A stretch of 64,000 nucleotides of DNA from Rhodocyclaceae bacterium (GTDB taxonomy: Bacteria; Pseudomonadota; Gammaproteobacteria; Burkholderiales; Rhodocyclaceae), in the NCBI GenBank assembly GCA_016718525.1, contig JADKDD010000001.1, positions 372,001 to 436,000 on the forward strand. The letters run 5' to 3'. This document shows positions 8,489 through 16,568 of this stretch, piece by piece. The notes below the pieces were generated by a model, which was not told where the DNA came from, did no database searches, and saw only the letters and a list, made by a program, of their open reading frames with translations. Each line of letters starts with the position of its first letter. The stretch's first letter is position 1. The position numbers were made by a program, and so were the translations under genes.

Positions 8489-8956
8489 TCAGTCGCTCAA
8501 GTCTCCCGCCAGGCCGCGAATGTAGGTGGAAAAATCCGGATCTTCGCCGCGCAAGAGTTCCGGCAAACAATGGCGAAAATCATCGCGCTGGCACCATTCG
8601 CGCATGTAGTCCTCCCAAGAATGCCAGCGCCGCCGCTGTTTCCCACTCATCACCGGTTCGTAGGTCAATAAATAAGCACGTTCAAACAGCGAAATCAGCA
8701 TGTCGAAGATCACTTGCATACGTTCGCGTTGCTCATCGCTCAGGTCTGGAGTCGGCAACTGACTGCGCAAGCGCAGGTCAGAGTGGGCGAGTACGACTTC
8801 AAGGAAGTCGATGTAGGCATCGGAAAGTTGTTGCCATGTGGCTTCCTCTTCATTTTCGTGCTCTTGCCGACGCTCGTAAATAAACACGCCGATGGCCAGC
8901 GGCAAGCCGATCACGGTGACGATGTATGAGAGCAACTCCCAAGTTTCGATGTTCAT
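8489..8956 (-). CDS. Hypothetical protein with one N-terminal membrane helix
   Basis: The 155-residue product has a hydrophobic segment at about residues 8-27 (LLSYIVTVIGLPLAIGVFIY). A charged linker rich in Glu (EHENEEEA) and a predicted all-helical cytoplasmic part containing YLLTYEP and WHSWEDYMREWC follow. I do not recognise a named family. Proteins of this kind are described generically as membrane-anchored hypotheticals. It lies 4 bp downstream of the DUF2789 gene on the same strand, so the two are probably cotranscribed. No catalytic motif is visible. Confidence 0.75.
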   Translation of the reverse strand: MNIETWELLSYIVTVIGLPLAIGVFIYERRQEHENEEEATWQQLSDAYIDFLEVVLAHSDLRLRSQLPTPDLSDEQRERMQVIFDMLISLFERAYLLTYEPVMSGKQRRRWHSWEDYMREWCQRDDFRHCLPELLRGEDPDFSTYIRGLAGDLSD

Positions 8957-8960
8957 TGGA

Positions 8961-9206
8961 TTAGCTCACCACAGGGCCGCGCAAAGCATTGTCGAGTGCA
9001 TCCACCGCTGCCGCCCAGTCGGCGTCGTTGCGCACCGCTTCGCAAAGGAATTTGGCTTGTGAATGAGTAAAGAAATGTGCGTCGGTTAGTCGGACATCTG
9101 TCGGTAGCGGAGAATGCCTTGCGATGAATTGAGCAATTTCGATCGGGTCTGAAGGCAAGCCCAATTGTTGAAATAATTCCTTTAACTGGTGGTGAAAGGT
9201 TTCCAT
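8961..9206 (-). CDS. DUF2789 family small protein
   Basis: The 81-residue protein matches the DUF2789 pattern as I remember it. It starts with LKELFQQLGLPSDPIEIAQFI and has HSPLP and HFFTHSQAKFLCEAVRNDADW, then AAVDALDNALRG at the end. The function of the family is unknown. The start at 9206 gives the expected METFHHQLKELF beginning. It is followed 4 bp later by the membrane-anchored hypothetical gene and preceded by a 130-bp gap. Confidence 0.8.
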   Translation of the reverse strand: METFHHQLKELFQQLGLPSDPIEIAQFIARHSPLPTDVRLTDAHFFTHSQAKFLCEAVRNDADWAAAVDALDNALRGPVVS

Positions 9207-9334
9207 GCCGTACCTCGAGGAAGTTCAACGTCTGGATCAATTGCGCAACTACAAAGCAATCAACACCATAGATGTAATGGAATCGATCGCCAAGCGAAGT
9301 TTCCATTTGCTACCGGGAACATGATGCACCATCG

Positions 9335-9901
9335 TTACCGTGCGGTAGGTGCGCCGAGCAACACAATTAAAGCGCCGGCACCGCCGTCAGCGGCTCTGGC
9401 CTGACAAAAGGCCAAAACGTCACGGTTTTGCGACAACCATCCCGGCACAAACATCTTGAGCACTGGCTCCCGTCCTGGTGAACCCAATCCCTTGCCATGC
9501 ACAATGCGCAAACAGCGTTGGCCGTTACGCCTGCACGCCGCCAGAAACTCACGAACGGCTTGCCGCGCTTCGTTGCGACTCAGACCATGCAGATCAAGCT
9601 TTGCTTCAACGACCCAGCGGCCACGCCGCAAATCGCGCAGTACGGAGCGTTGTACGCCGGTTCGCAACCATGCGGCTTGATCACCACCTTCCAGTTGCAT
9701 ATCGACCAAATCGCCGCCATGCAGGGCATCGATCAGCACCGCAGATTTTTCAAGTTGTGTCTGTTTTGGCCATGCTGGAGCAGGTTCCAATTCATGATGC
9801 ACACGGTCGGTATGGATCGGAACGGCGTCTGCGACTTCGGCACGGAACTCCGCACTTGGTAGTGCGGTGCTACGCCGGCTTGATTTGTCTGGAGGTCGCA
9901 T
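9335..9901 (-). CDS. Smr domain protein (putative DNA/RNA endonuclease)
   Basis: Smr domains, also found at the C terminus of MutS2, nick DNA or act on RNA and stalled ribosomes. Residues about 100-186 hold the domain with the signatures KLDLHGLSRNEA and RIVHGKGLGSP followed by VLAFCQARAADGGAGALIVLL. The first 95 residues are a low-complexity linker as in SmrA/SmrB-type proteins. The start codon at 9901 is preceded directly by a dispersed-repeat copy (9905-9926). No Shine-Dalgarno is visible, and an in-frame TGA inside the repeat excludes an upstream extension. The gene is followed by the DUF2789 and hypothetical genes on the same strand. Confidence 0.88.
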   Translation of the reverse strand: MRPPDKSSRRSTALPSAEFRAEVADAVPIHTDRVHHELEPAPAWPKQTQLEKSAVLIDALHGGDLVDMQLEGGDQAAWLRTGVQRSVLRDLRRGRWVVEAKLDLHGLSRNEARQAVREFLAACRRNGQRCLRIVHGKGLGSPGREPVLKMFVPGWLSQNRDVLAFCQARAADGGAGALIVLLGAPTAR

Positions 9902-9904
9902 GGC

Positions 9905-9926
9905 GGCGTATCACCGGCACCAACTG
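9905..9926 (+). repeat. Dispersed 28-bp repeat, copy 3
   Basis: GGCGT, 8 bases (ATCACCGG), CACCAACTG is exact at all 14 core positions. It lies in the gap between smr and trxB, starting three bases upstream of the smr start codon and so occupying its ribosome-binding region. Confidence 0.85.
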
Positions 9927-9966
9927 GCGTTCGCGTTGTTACGCGCCTCTAAAGGATGCCCGTTCC

Positions 9967-10944
9967 TTACCCGGCCAAGCCCAAACTGTCGAGGTAGCGC
10001 TCGGCATCCAACGCCGCCATACAACCGGTACCGGCGCTGGTGACGGCCTGGCGATAGATGTGGTCTTGCACATCACCGGCGGCAAAAACCCCGGGGATCG
10101 ACGTTGCGGTGGCATCACCCTTGTTGCCGCTTTTGGTGATGATATAGCCACCTTCCATGGTCAGTTGCCCGGCGAAAATATCAGTGTTTGGTTTGTGCCC
10201 GATGGCAATGAATACGCCGCGCAAGGCGATGTCTTCGGTCACGCCGGTTTGCGTGTGCTTGACCCGCATTCCGGTAACTCCTGTCTTGTCGCCAAGCACC
10301 TCGTCGAGGGTGGTATTCCACTTGATGTCGACCTTGCCGGCCTTTTGACGCTCGAATAATTTGTCCTGCAGAATTTTCTCGCCGCGAAACTTGTCGCGCC
10401 GATGCACGATGGTGACTTTGCTGGCAATGTTGGACAAATACAGTGCTTCTTCCACTGCAGTATTGCCGCCGCCGATTACCGCCACTTCCTGGTTTTTGTA
10501 AAAGAAGCCATCGCAGGTGGCGCAGGCGGACACCCCTTTACCCGCGAACGCTTCTTCCGACGGTATCCCAAGATATTGCGCGGATGCACCGGTAGCGATG
10601 ATCAGCGCATCGCAGGTGTATTCGCCATTGTCGCCAACCAGGCGAATGGGCTTTTCGGTCAAGGCGGCGGTATGAATATGGTCAAAGATCATTTCAGTCT
10701 CAAATCGCGCCGCATGTTTTTCAAAACGCGCCATTAAATCAGGACCTTGCACACCGTCAGCGTCTGCCGGCCAGTTGTCCACATCCGTCGTTGTCATCAA
10801 TTGCCCGCCTTGGGCAATACCCGTAATAAGCACCGGTTTGAGGTTGGCACGTGCCGCGTAAACCGCTGCGCTATATCCGGCAGGGCCCGAACCAAGGATT
10901 AGCAGACGAATATGGCGTGGTGCTGGAGGAGCATTGGCAGGCAT
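9967..10944 (-). CDS. trxB: Thioredoxin reductase
   Basis: This FAD- and NADPH-dependent enzyme reduces thioredoxin in the cytoplasm. The 325-residue product has the FAD loop GSGPAGYSAA (18-26), the redox-active pair Cys141 and Cys144 in SACATCDGFF, and the NADPH loop IGGGNTAVEEAL. The C-terminal FAD site is GDVQDHIYRQAVTSAGTGC. The length is typical. It is divergent from ftsK across a 181-bp gap, an arrangement seen in many beta- and gammaproteobacteria. On the minus strand a TATAAT lies at 10981-10986 as a possible -10. Confidence 0.97.
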   Translation of the reverse strand: MPANAPPAPRHIRLLILGSGPAGYSAAVYAARANLKPVLITGIAQGGQLMTTTDVDNWPADADGVQGPDLMARFEKHAARFETEMIFDHIHTAALTEKPIRLVGDNGEYTCDALIIATGASAQYLGIPSEEAFAGKGVSACATCDGFFYKNQEVAVIGGGNTAVEEALYLSNIASKVTIVHRRDKFRGEKILQDKLFERQKAGKVDIKWNTTLDEVLGDKTGVTGMRVKHTQTGVTEDIALRGVFIAIGHKPNTDIFAGQLTMEGGYIITKSGNKGDATATSIPGVFAAGDVQDHIYRQAVTSAGTGCMAALDAERYLDSLGLAG

Positions 10945-11125
10945 GAGGAAGGTCCAAAAAATTGGTTGGTTTGTTTGGAAATTATACGGTGGGGACGAAT
11001 TCGCCGAAAAAAAGACCGGATAAAGCCAAGGAAGTTAAGGTTGTTCGGGACCAAGTCTGGTCTAGTAAGCGGGATAATCGCCGAACACCCGTATTTCGAC
11101 TGGTGATTGAGTTGGTGCAAAAGCG

Positions 11126-13471
11126 ATGAATTCCACTGTTTTTACCCGCACACCTGCGACGCCCGCAAAAGCGTTACCCGAGAAGATCGCACTTTTGATG
11201 CATGAAGCTCGGTGGTTGCTGGTTGGCGCATTTGGCGTCTATTTAAGTCTTGTTTTGTGGGGATTCAATCGGTCGGACCCGGGTTGGTCGCACGCATCCG
11301 CAGTGCAAACCATTACCAACCCGGGAGGGCGCGCCGGGGCATGGTTAGCTGACATTCTGTTGTATTTTTTTGGTTTGTCCGCATGGGGCATTGTCGCGCT
11401 GGTCGTGTTCCTGATTGTTTGGGGATATCACCGGGTGACGCGAATATTTGGAGGTGACCAGCGACCATTGTTCATCGCCATTCTTGGCTTCCTCGTCTGT
11501 TTCGTTGCCGCATGTGGCCTGGAAGCCATGCGCTTCTGGAGCATAAAGGTGGCGCTACCCCTGCAGCCTGGCGGGTTGGTCGGCGCGGAAGTCGGGAGTT
11601 TTGTTGTGCAAACACTCGGCTTTACGGGAGGCACGCTAATTTTGATGGGTGTTTTTATGGCCGGCCTGAGTTTATTCACCGGGATCTCGTGGATGCGTTT
11701 TAGTGAAAGGGTCGGTGCGCTACTGGAAGCGGGATGGGTCGGAGTGGGCGTACTCTGGGAGCGTTGGCAGGATCGACGGATAGGGAAGCAAGTGGCCGGG
11801 GCACGTGAGGCCGAAGTCGAAATTGAATGGCGAAAAAACGAGGAGAGTCCTCAGCCTGTGCGAATCGAGCCGGTAGAAATCGTGGTGCCGGCAGCGCCGA
11901 AGGCCATTGCTCGCGCAGAAAAGGAACGCCAACAACCGCTGTTTTTTGATGCGCCGGGTGGCGCACTGCCTCCACTGCATTTGCTGGCCGTCCCTACGCA
12001 CAACCCGGCCGACCTGCCAACGGTCGATACTCTTGAATTTACCTCGCGATTGATCGAGCGCAAGCTTGCCGACTTCAATGTTGTGGTCAAGGTGCTATCG
12101 GCTTATCCGGGGCCAGTTGTGACGCGCTACGAAATCGAGCCGGCGACCGGGGTCAAGGGTAGCCAGATCGTTGGTTTGGCCAAGGATTTGTCACGGGCGC
12201 TTTCCCTAGTGTCAATCCGCGTGGTCGAGACCGTGCCGGGCAAATCATGCATGGCATTGGAGTTGCCGAATCCGAAGCGGCAAATCGTGCGATTGTCAGA
12301 GATCATCGGCTCCAACGCTTACCACAGCATGCATTCACCACTGTCCGTTGCGCTGGGTAAAGACATCGGCGGTCAACCGGTCGTCGTTGATCTCGCCAAG
12401 ATGCCACATCTGCTCGTCGCCGGGACAACCGGATCCGGCAAGTCGGTGGGGGTGAACGCAATGATTCTGTCGTTGGTCTACAAGTCCGAGCCACGCGATG
12501 TGCGGATGATCATGGTCGATCCAAAAATGTTGGAGTTGTCGATTTACGAGGGCATCCCACATTTGTTGGCACCAGTGGTCACCGACATGACCAAGGCCGC
12601 CAATGCACTCAACTGGTGTGTCGGCGAGATGGAGCGCCGCTATAAGTTGATGTCGCTGTTGGGCGTACGCAATCTGGGCGGCTACAACAGCAAGATAAAC
12701 GATGCAGCAAAGGCCGGCGAATCGATTCCCGATCCGACTGCGCTGACCGTTGGCGAAGCGCCGGGTGTTCATACTGATGTAGCGGCGCCGCCATTGACTA
12801 CCATGCCGCACATTGTCGTCGTCATCGATGAGCTGGCTGATTTGATGATGGTCGTCGGCAAAAAAGTCGAAGAACTCATTGCGCGGCTGGCGCAAAAGGC
12901 ACGCGCCGCCGGTATTCATTTAATTCTGGCCACGCAGCGCCCCAGTGTCGATGTCATCACGGGCCTGATCAAGGCAAATATTCCTACGCGCATTGCATTT
13001 CAAGTTTCCAGCAAAATTGACTCACGTACCATCCTCGATCAAATGGGTGCAGAGGCCTTGCTAGGGCAGGGTGACATGCTCTATCTGGCACCCGGAACCG
13101 GCTTGCCGGTCCGTGTGCATGGTGCATTTGTTGCTGACGAAGAAGTCCATGCCGTTGTCGACCATTTGAAGAAAATCGGCCCACCGGAATACATTGACGG
13201 CATCCTTTCCTCGTCAAGCGAAGATCTGGAGGATGGGGTTGGCGGATTGTCCGGTGGAGTATCGGATGCCGAGAGCGACGCGATGTACGATCAGGCGGTT
13301 GAGATTGTCTTGAAAAACCGCCGCCCGTCGATTTCGCTGGTGCAAAGGCATTTGCGTATCGGCTACAACCGTGCCGCACGGATGATTGAAGCGATGGAGA
13401 AAGCCGGTCTGGTGTCAGCGGCGAATGCGACCGGTGGCAGGGAATTGTTGGGACCAAATCGCAACGAGTAA
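11126..13471 (+). CDS. ftsK: DNA translocase FtsK
   Basis: FtsK anchors at the division septum and pumps chromosome dimers toward dif, activating XerCD. The 781-residue product has about four N-terminal membrane segments (first 180 residues) and a short linker. Its alpha/beta motor domain has Walker A AGTTGSGKS (about 431-439) and Walker B IVVVIDELADLMMV. The C-terminal gamma winged helix (about 710-770) contains NRRPSISLVQRHLRIGYNRAARMIE, which reads KOPS sites. The short linker is common outside enterobacteria. It is followed by lolA, as in most proteobacteria. Confidence 0.97.
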   Translation: MNSTVFTRTPATPAKALPEKIALLMHEARWLLVGAFGVYLSLVLWGFNRSDPGWSHASAVQTITNPGGRAGAWLADILLYFFGLSAWGIVALVVFLIVWGYHRVTRIFGGDQRPLFIAILGFLVCFVAACGLEAMRFWSIKVALPLQPGGLVGAEVGSFVVQTLGFTGGTLILMGVFMAGLSLFTGISWMRFSERVGALLEAGWVGVGVLWERWQDRRIGKQVAGAREAEVEIEWRKNEESPQPVRIEPVEIVVPAAPKAIARAEKERQQPLFFDAPGGALPPLHLLAVPTHNPADLPTVDTLEFTSRLIERKLADFNVVVKVLSAYPGPVVTRYEIEPATGVKGSQIVGLAKDLSRALSLVSIRVVETVPGKSCMALELPNPKRQIVRLSEIIGSNAYHSMHSPLSVALGKDIGGQPVVVDLAKMPHLLVAGTTGSGKSVGVNAMILSLVYKSEPRDVRMIMVDPKMLELSIYEGIPHLLAPVVTDMTKAANALNWCVGEMERRYKLMSLLGVRNLGGYNSKINDAAKAGESIPDPTALTVGEAPGVHTDVAAPPLTTMPHIVVVIDELADLMMVVGKKVEELIARLAQKARAAGIHLILATQRPSVDVITGLIKANIPTRIAFQVSSKIDSRTILDQMGAEALLGQGDMLYLAPGTGLPVRVHGAFVADEEVHAVVDHLKKIGPPEYIDGILSSSSEDLEDGVGGLSGGVSDAESDAMYDQAVEIVLKNRRPSISLVQRHLRIGYNRAARMIEAMEKAGLVSAANATGGRELLGPNRNE

Positions 13472-13593
13472 TCCATCGTTCGGCGCGTCGGCGCAAGAGT
13501 CTAAGCGGGTTCCCGGCGCCAGTTGATGTTAGTGATGGAATGGCCCGTTCATCGGCCATACGCTGTTACCCCGACCTCGGCGATAATCGTGCA

Positions 13594-14196
13594 ATGCGCA
13601 CACTATTTTTAGCCCTGCTTTCACTCCCATTTATCGCCAACGCCAGCGGTATTGATCAACTACAGCGCTTCCTTAAGTCGACCAACAGCGCCAACGGAGC
13701 GTTTGAGCAAACGGTGCTTAGCGCTTCCGGCAAGAAGCCCAAAAAGTCGTCCGGTGCATTTGCGATGCAGCGTCCGGGAAAATTTCGTTGGACCTACGAA
13801 AAGCCCTACCGGCAGTTGCTGGTCAGCGACGGCGTAAAGATGTGGAGTTTTGATCCGGAGCTCAATCAAGTTACCGTAAGCAAACTCGGTAACGCCTTTG
13901 GCGGTAGCCCGGCAGCCTTGTTGGCCGGGCGCGATCTGGAGCAGAACTTTTTACTGACCGAGGGCCCGGCCGGCGAAGGCTTTGAGGTGGTGGAAGCAAA
14001 GCCCAAGAGCGCCGATGCGAGCTTCGAACGAATGAGTTTGGGATTTGCCGACGGCGTGCCAGTCAAGATGGAAGTGCATGACAAATTCGGGCAAGTCACG
14101 CAGATCACCTTTACCCGCTTTGAACTCAATCGCAGTCTGGCGTCAAGCACATTTCATTTTGTACCGCCTGCTGGTGCCGATGTGGTTGGAGATTAG
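13594..14196 (+). CDS. lolA: Outer-membrane lipoprotein carrier protein LolA
   Basis: LolA is the periplasmic chaperone that shuttles lipoproteins from LolCDE to LolB. The 200-residue product has a signal peptide (MRTLFLALLSLPFIANA) and the LolA core with GAFEQTVLSASG, GKFRWTYEKPYRQLLVSDG and WSFDPELNQVTVSK. The ATG at 13594 gives a proper signal peptide. Extension to 13540 would bury it. It lies 122 bp downstream of ftsK and is probably cotranscribed. Its last 4 bp overlap the convergent lipase-like gene. Confidence 0.93.
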   Translation: MRTLFLALLSLPFIANASGIDQLQRFLKSTNSANGAFEQTVLSASGKKPKKSSGAFAMQRPGKFRWTYEKPYRQLLVSDGVKMWSFDPELNQVTVSKLGNAFGGSPAALLAGRDLEQNFLLTEGPAGEGFEVVEAKPKSADASFERMSLGFADGVPVKMEVHDKFGQVTQITFTRFELNRSLASSTFHFVPPAGADVVGD

Positions 14197-15434
14197 TCCT
14201 CGCGCAACCAGCGTTTGAGTTGCTGACATGCGGCTTGGCTACTCAAGAGCTCCATGTGATTGGTGCCGTAGGCGATCCATTTGCGCGCCGCCGGGATATC
14301 GAGTTGGCGCTCCGGACTGGGATGTTGACCTAGCGCGCTATCAACCTGAACCAGGCCATCGCCACCGCTTTGGATGTCGCCTTCAATGCTGTCTTGGCTA
14401 AGCCTTGCTGCAATCGCATAGCAGTTCACTGCCGCTGGTAACGGCAGAATATCGTGAGGTACGGTTCTATGGGCAAAACGATCCGCCCCGTTCCAGTCTT
14501 CATCTTTTACCGAGCCGAAGCGCAGATCGGTGATGCCGGCGCTACGAATTCGTCCGAGTCTTGAAAACGCTGCTGTGTAGGGGCTGAAGCCGAGCACCCG
14601 ATCAATTCGATTGCCACCCCGTTCGACCGGCGAGCCATGATGAGGCGTGCCGAGGAAGAATATTTTGCTTAACCGTTCTGGCCATCGATATCCGGCTTGA
14701 TTGCCATAGTAGTAAGCGCTGCGTGACACCAGTCCACCCATGCTGTGGCCGAGCAACACTATTTGTTCGACTGGAACAGGCCATACTTTGATCAAAGATT
14801 CGAGCAAATCAGCAAAGAGTCGGCCGTTGGTGGAAATGTGCTGGCCCGAGTTGTAGCGCAAATACAGCGGAGTAAAACCCTCGCTTGCCAGTGCTTTGCC
14901 ATGGTCATGTCCTTCGCGACGCCATTGCCGGTCGTTCATGCATAGGCCGTGCAGCATAATCAGCAGATTCCCGCTCACCTCTGGCAAGGCTGCACTGAGT
15001 GACTTGGTACTCATTTCCAGGGATTGGCTGTTGTGGCGCAATTCCATGTTGATTGCCAGTGGATTTTTGCTCGCCACCAAGTGATCGCCAAGCACGCCAT
15101 TGAGCGCGGAAATAATCGCCTCGCGCTGCCCCGAGGTATTGGTGCGCGGTAACAACGGCGTTAGCGCGGCCAGCGCAATGTCCAATCCGGTGCCAACCAT
15201 TCGTGTTGTACCACGGACGCTCCGATAGACCAGCCCTGAGACGCCACGGGCCGGTTTCATACTCGGCTTCCCCAACGGGCCACCAGCTCGAGTAATGTTG
15301 GAATGCATGTTCTCCACAATACCGGTAACACCGATAGTTGCATCGATGACCAGTTTGCTATACCCACGGATGTCGGCGCCTAACGCTGAGGCTGGTTTTG
15401 CTTTGCTTGTTGGCCGTTCGATCATTTTTTCCAT
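14193..15434 (-). CDS. Lipase-like alpha/beta hydrolase
   Basis: The 413-residue product has an N-terminal region of about 170 residues without a recognised domain, containing amphipathic Gly/Ala-rich helices. An alpha/beta hydrolase fold follows, with LLIMLHGLCMND (oxyanion region) and nucleophile elbow GHSMGG (Ser231), then FFLGTPHHGSPVERGGN and a late His in YGTNHMELL. This resembles PGAP1/DUF676-type lipases. The substrate is unknown. I chose the ATG at 15434 because GAGGT lies just upstream and because the sequence before it is basic and reads like a shadow frame. It precedes no obvious partner, and two small membrane-protein genes lie upstream on the same strand. Confidence 0.8.
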   Translation of the reverse strand: MEKMIERPTSKAKPASALGADIRGYSKLVIDATIGVTGIVENMHSNITRAGGPLGKPSMKPARGVSGLVYRSVRGTTRMVGTGLDIALAALTPLLPRTNTSGQREAIISALNGVLGDHLVASKNPLAINMELRHNSQSLEMSTKSLSAALPEVSGNLLIMLHGLCMNDRQWRREGHDHGKALASEGFTPLYLRYNSGQHISTNGRLFADLLESLIKVWPVPVEQIVLLGHSMGGLVSRSAYYYGNQAGYRWPERLSKIFFLGTPHHGSPVERGGNRIDRVLGFSPYTAAFSRLGRIRSAGITDLRFGSVKDEDWNGADRFAHRTVPHDILPLPAAVNCYAIAARLSQDSIEGDIQSGGDGLVQVDSALGQHPSPERQLDIPAARKWIAYGTNHMELLSSQAACQQLKRWLRED

Positions 15435-15460
15435 TGCATCTACCTCGTGATGAAGCTTGA

Positions 15461-15811
15461 TTACCGGAGCAGAACTAAACTCAGCGCAATTGCTGCAGGC
15501 ATCGCCTGAATATAAAGAATCTTCTTGCCGACCGTTAAGCAGCCGAAAACGCCGGCGACGATTACGCAGACGAGAAAGAAGATGGTGACTTGGGTTCCTT
15601 GGGCGCCCATCAGTAATCCCCACACCAGTCCTGCAACCAAAAATCCGTTGTAAAGACCTTGATTCGCCGCCAAGGTTTTAGATTCCCTGGCAAATTCGGG
15701 CGTCAAACCGAAAGCTTTGATTCCCGCAGCCTTATCCCACAGAAACATTTCCAGAATCATGAAATACAAATGCAACAGCGCGACCGCCGCAACGAAGATA
15801 TTTGCCAGCAT
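15461..15811 (-). CDS. DUF1304 family membrane protein
   Basis: The 116-residue product has four hydrophobic segments. It carries the family-like features MLANIFVAAVALLHLYFMILEMFLW near the start, the central ANQGLYNGFLVAGLVWG and the closing ILYIQAMPAAIALSLVLL. The function of DUF1304 is unknown. It is 15 bp downstream of the MAPEG-family gene and 26 bp upstream of the lipase-like gene. All three are on the minus strand and are possibly one transcript. Confidence 0.82.
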   Translation of the reverse strand: MLANIFVAAVALLHLYFMILEMFLWDKAAGIKAFGLTPEFARESKTLAANQGLYNGFLVAGLVWGLLMGAQGTQVTIFFLVCVIVAGVFGCLTVGKKILYIQAMPAAIALSLVLLR

Positions 15812-15826
15812 GGTGGATGCTCCCGA

Positions 15827-16219
15827 TCAAAACCTTATGAAACCGACGATATTGATGATGGCCAAAATTGTAATAACCAGAAAGCAGGTCGCGGTGCCAA
15901 AGAAGCGGCCACGCGAAGCACCACCTTGGGAGGTGATATAGCCGTAAGCATGGGCATAACGACTGGCCACAAACGCGGCGCCAAGGAGGTGCAGCCAAAA
16001 CGATGTAGTACCGCCTTGCTCGGCCAAGAGTAACAAAATCAGGGCAATGGGAATGTATTCGGTGGCGTTGCCGTGGGCGCGAATCGCTACCTGCATTGCG
16101 CCAAAATCTGCGTGGCCTTCGGACACGCGTCGCTTGCGAAACCCAGTTACGTTGAAGGCGAGATAAATGATCAGCAGGCCGCAAAGTCCTGCATATAGCG
16201 CGGTGATGTGGAATGTCAT
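15827..16219 (-). CDS. MAPEG family membrane protein
   Basis: The 130-residue product has four membrane segments and the MAPEG (membrane-associated eicosanoid/glutathione metabolism) signature. It shows RVSEGHADFGAMQVAIRAHGN followed by ATEYIPIALILLLLAE, and ASRYAHAYGY later. Eukaryotic relatives are glutathione transferases. Bacterial members are mostly uncharacterised. The ATG at 16219 is supported by GAGGAAG seven bases upstream and by the fit of the first membrane helix. It is the first gene of a minus-strand run with DUF1304. Confidence 0.85.
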   Translation of the reverse strand: MTFHITALYAGLCGLLIIYLAFNVTGFRKRRVSEGHADFGAMQVAIRAHGNATEYIPIALILLLLAEQGGTTSFWLHLLGAAFVASRYAHAYGYITSQGGASRGRFFGTATCFLVITILAIINIVGFIRF

Positions 16220-16568
16220 TGCTTCCTCGCCTAGATTTGTAATGGTTATAGATACGCAATGTCTATGTTTTAACCAGAGTGATAGTAGCCCACAACACAT
16301 CCTTTGGTTTGGTATTGCGGTCTACTTTCAAGTCTGCCGCTGTATAGGTCGCTACGGCTTGCCATGTGACCTGGTGGATCGATGTTCAGTAAGATTCGTC
16401 TGAAAGCTTGATCACTGGCTAATCGAGCGACAATCGGTGGCAAGCAGTGTTTGAATAAATATCGCCGCCTCACCTTAAAATAGGAAGATTGCCGAAATCA
16501 AGCTGCGGCATATCACGCCACGGCGCAATACCCCGTGTGTTCGCTACTACTTATGGATCCTCATCATT
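16220..16568. other. Divergent intergenic region, 349 bp
   Basis: This gap separates the divergent MAPEG and ilvD genes. I see no convincing open reading frame or RNA gene. A candidate ilvD promoter lies at 16451-16480. The middle part (about 16290-16440) shows no structure I can name. Confidence 0.6.
16451..16480 (+). promoter_or_regulatory. Candidate ilvD promoter
   Basis: TTGAAT at 16451-16456 and TTAAAA at 16475-16480 are separated by 18 bp, a plausible sigma-70 promoter about 90 bp upstream of the ilvD start. Neither hexamer is consensus. Confidence 0.35.

Noticed and set aside
13514..13541. CGCCAGTTGATG upstream of lolA as a minus-strand repeat copy
   Set aside because: The right half matches 8 of 9, but the GGCGT half is absent at the required spacing; at most a decayed copy.
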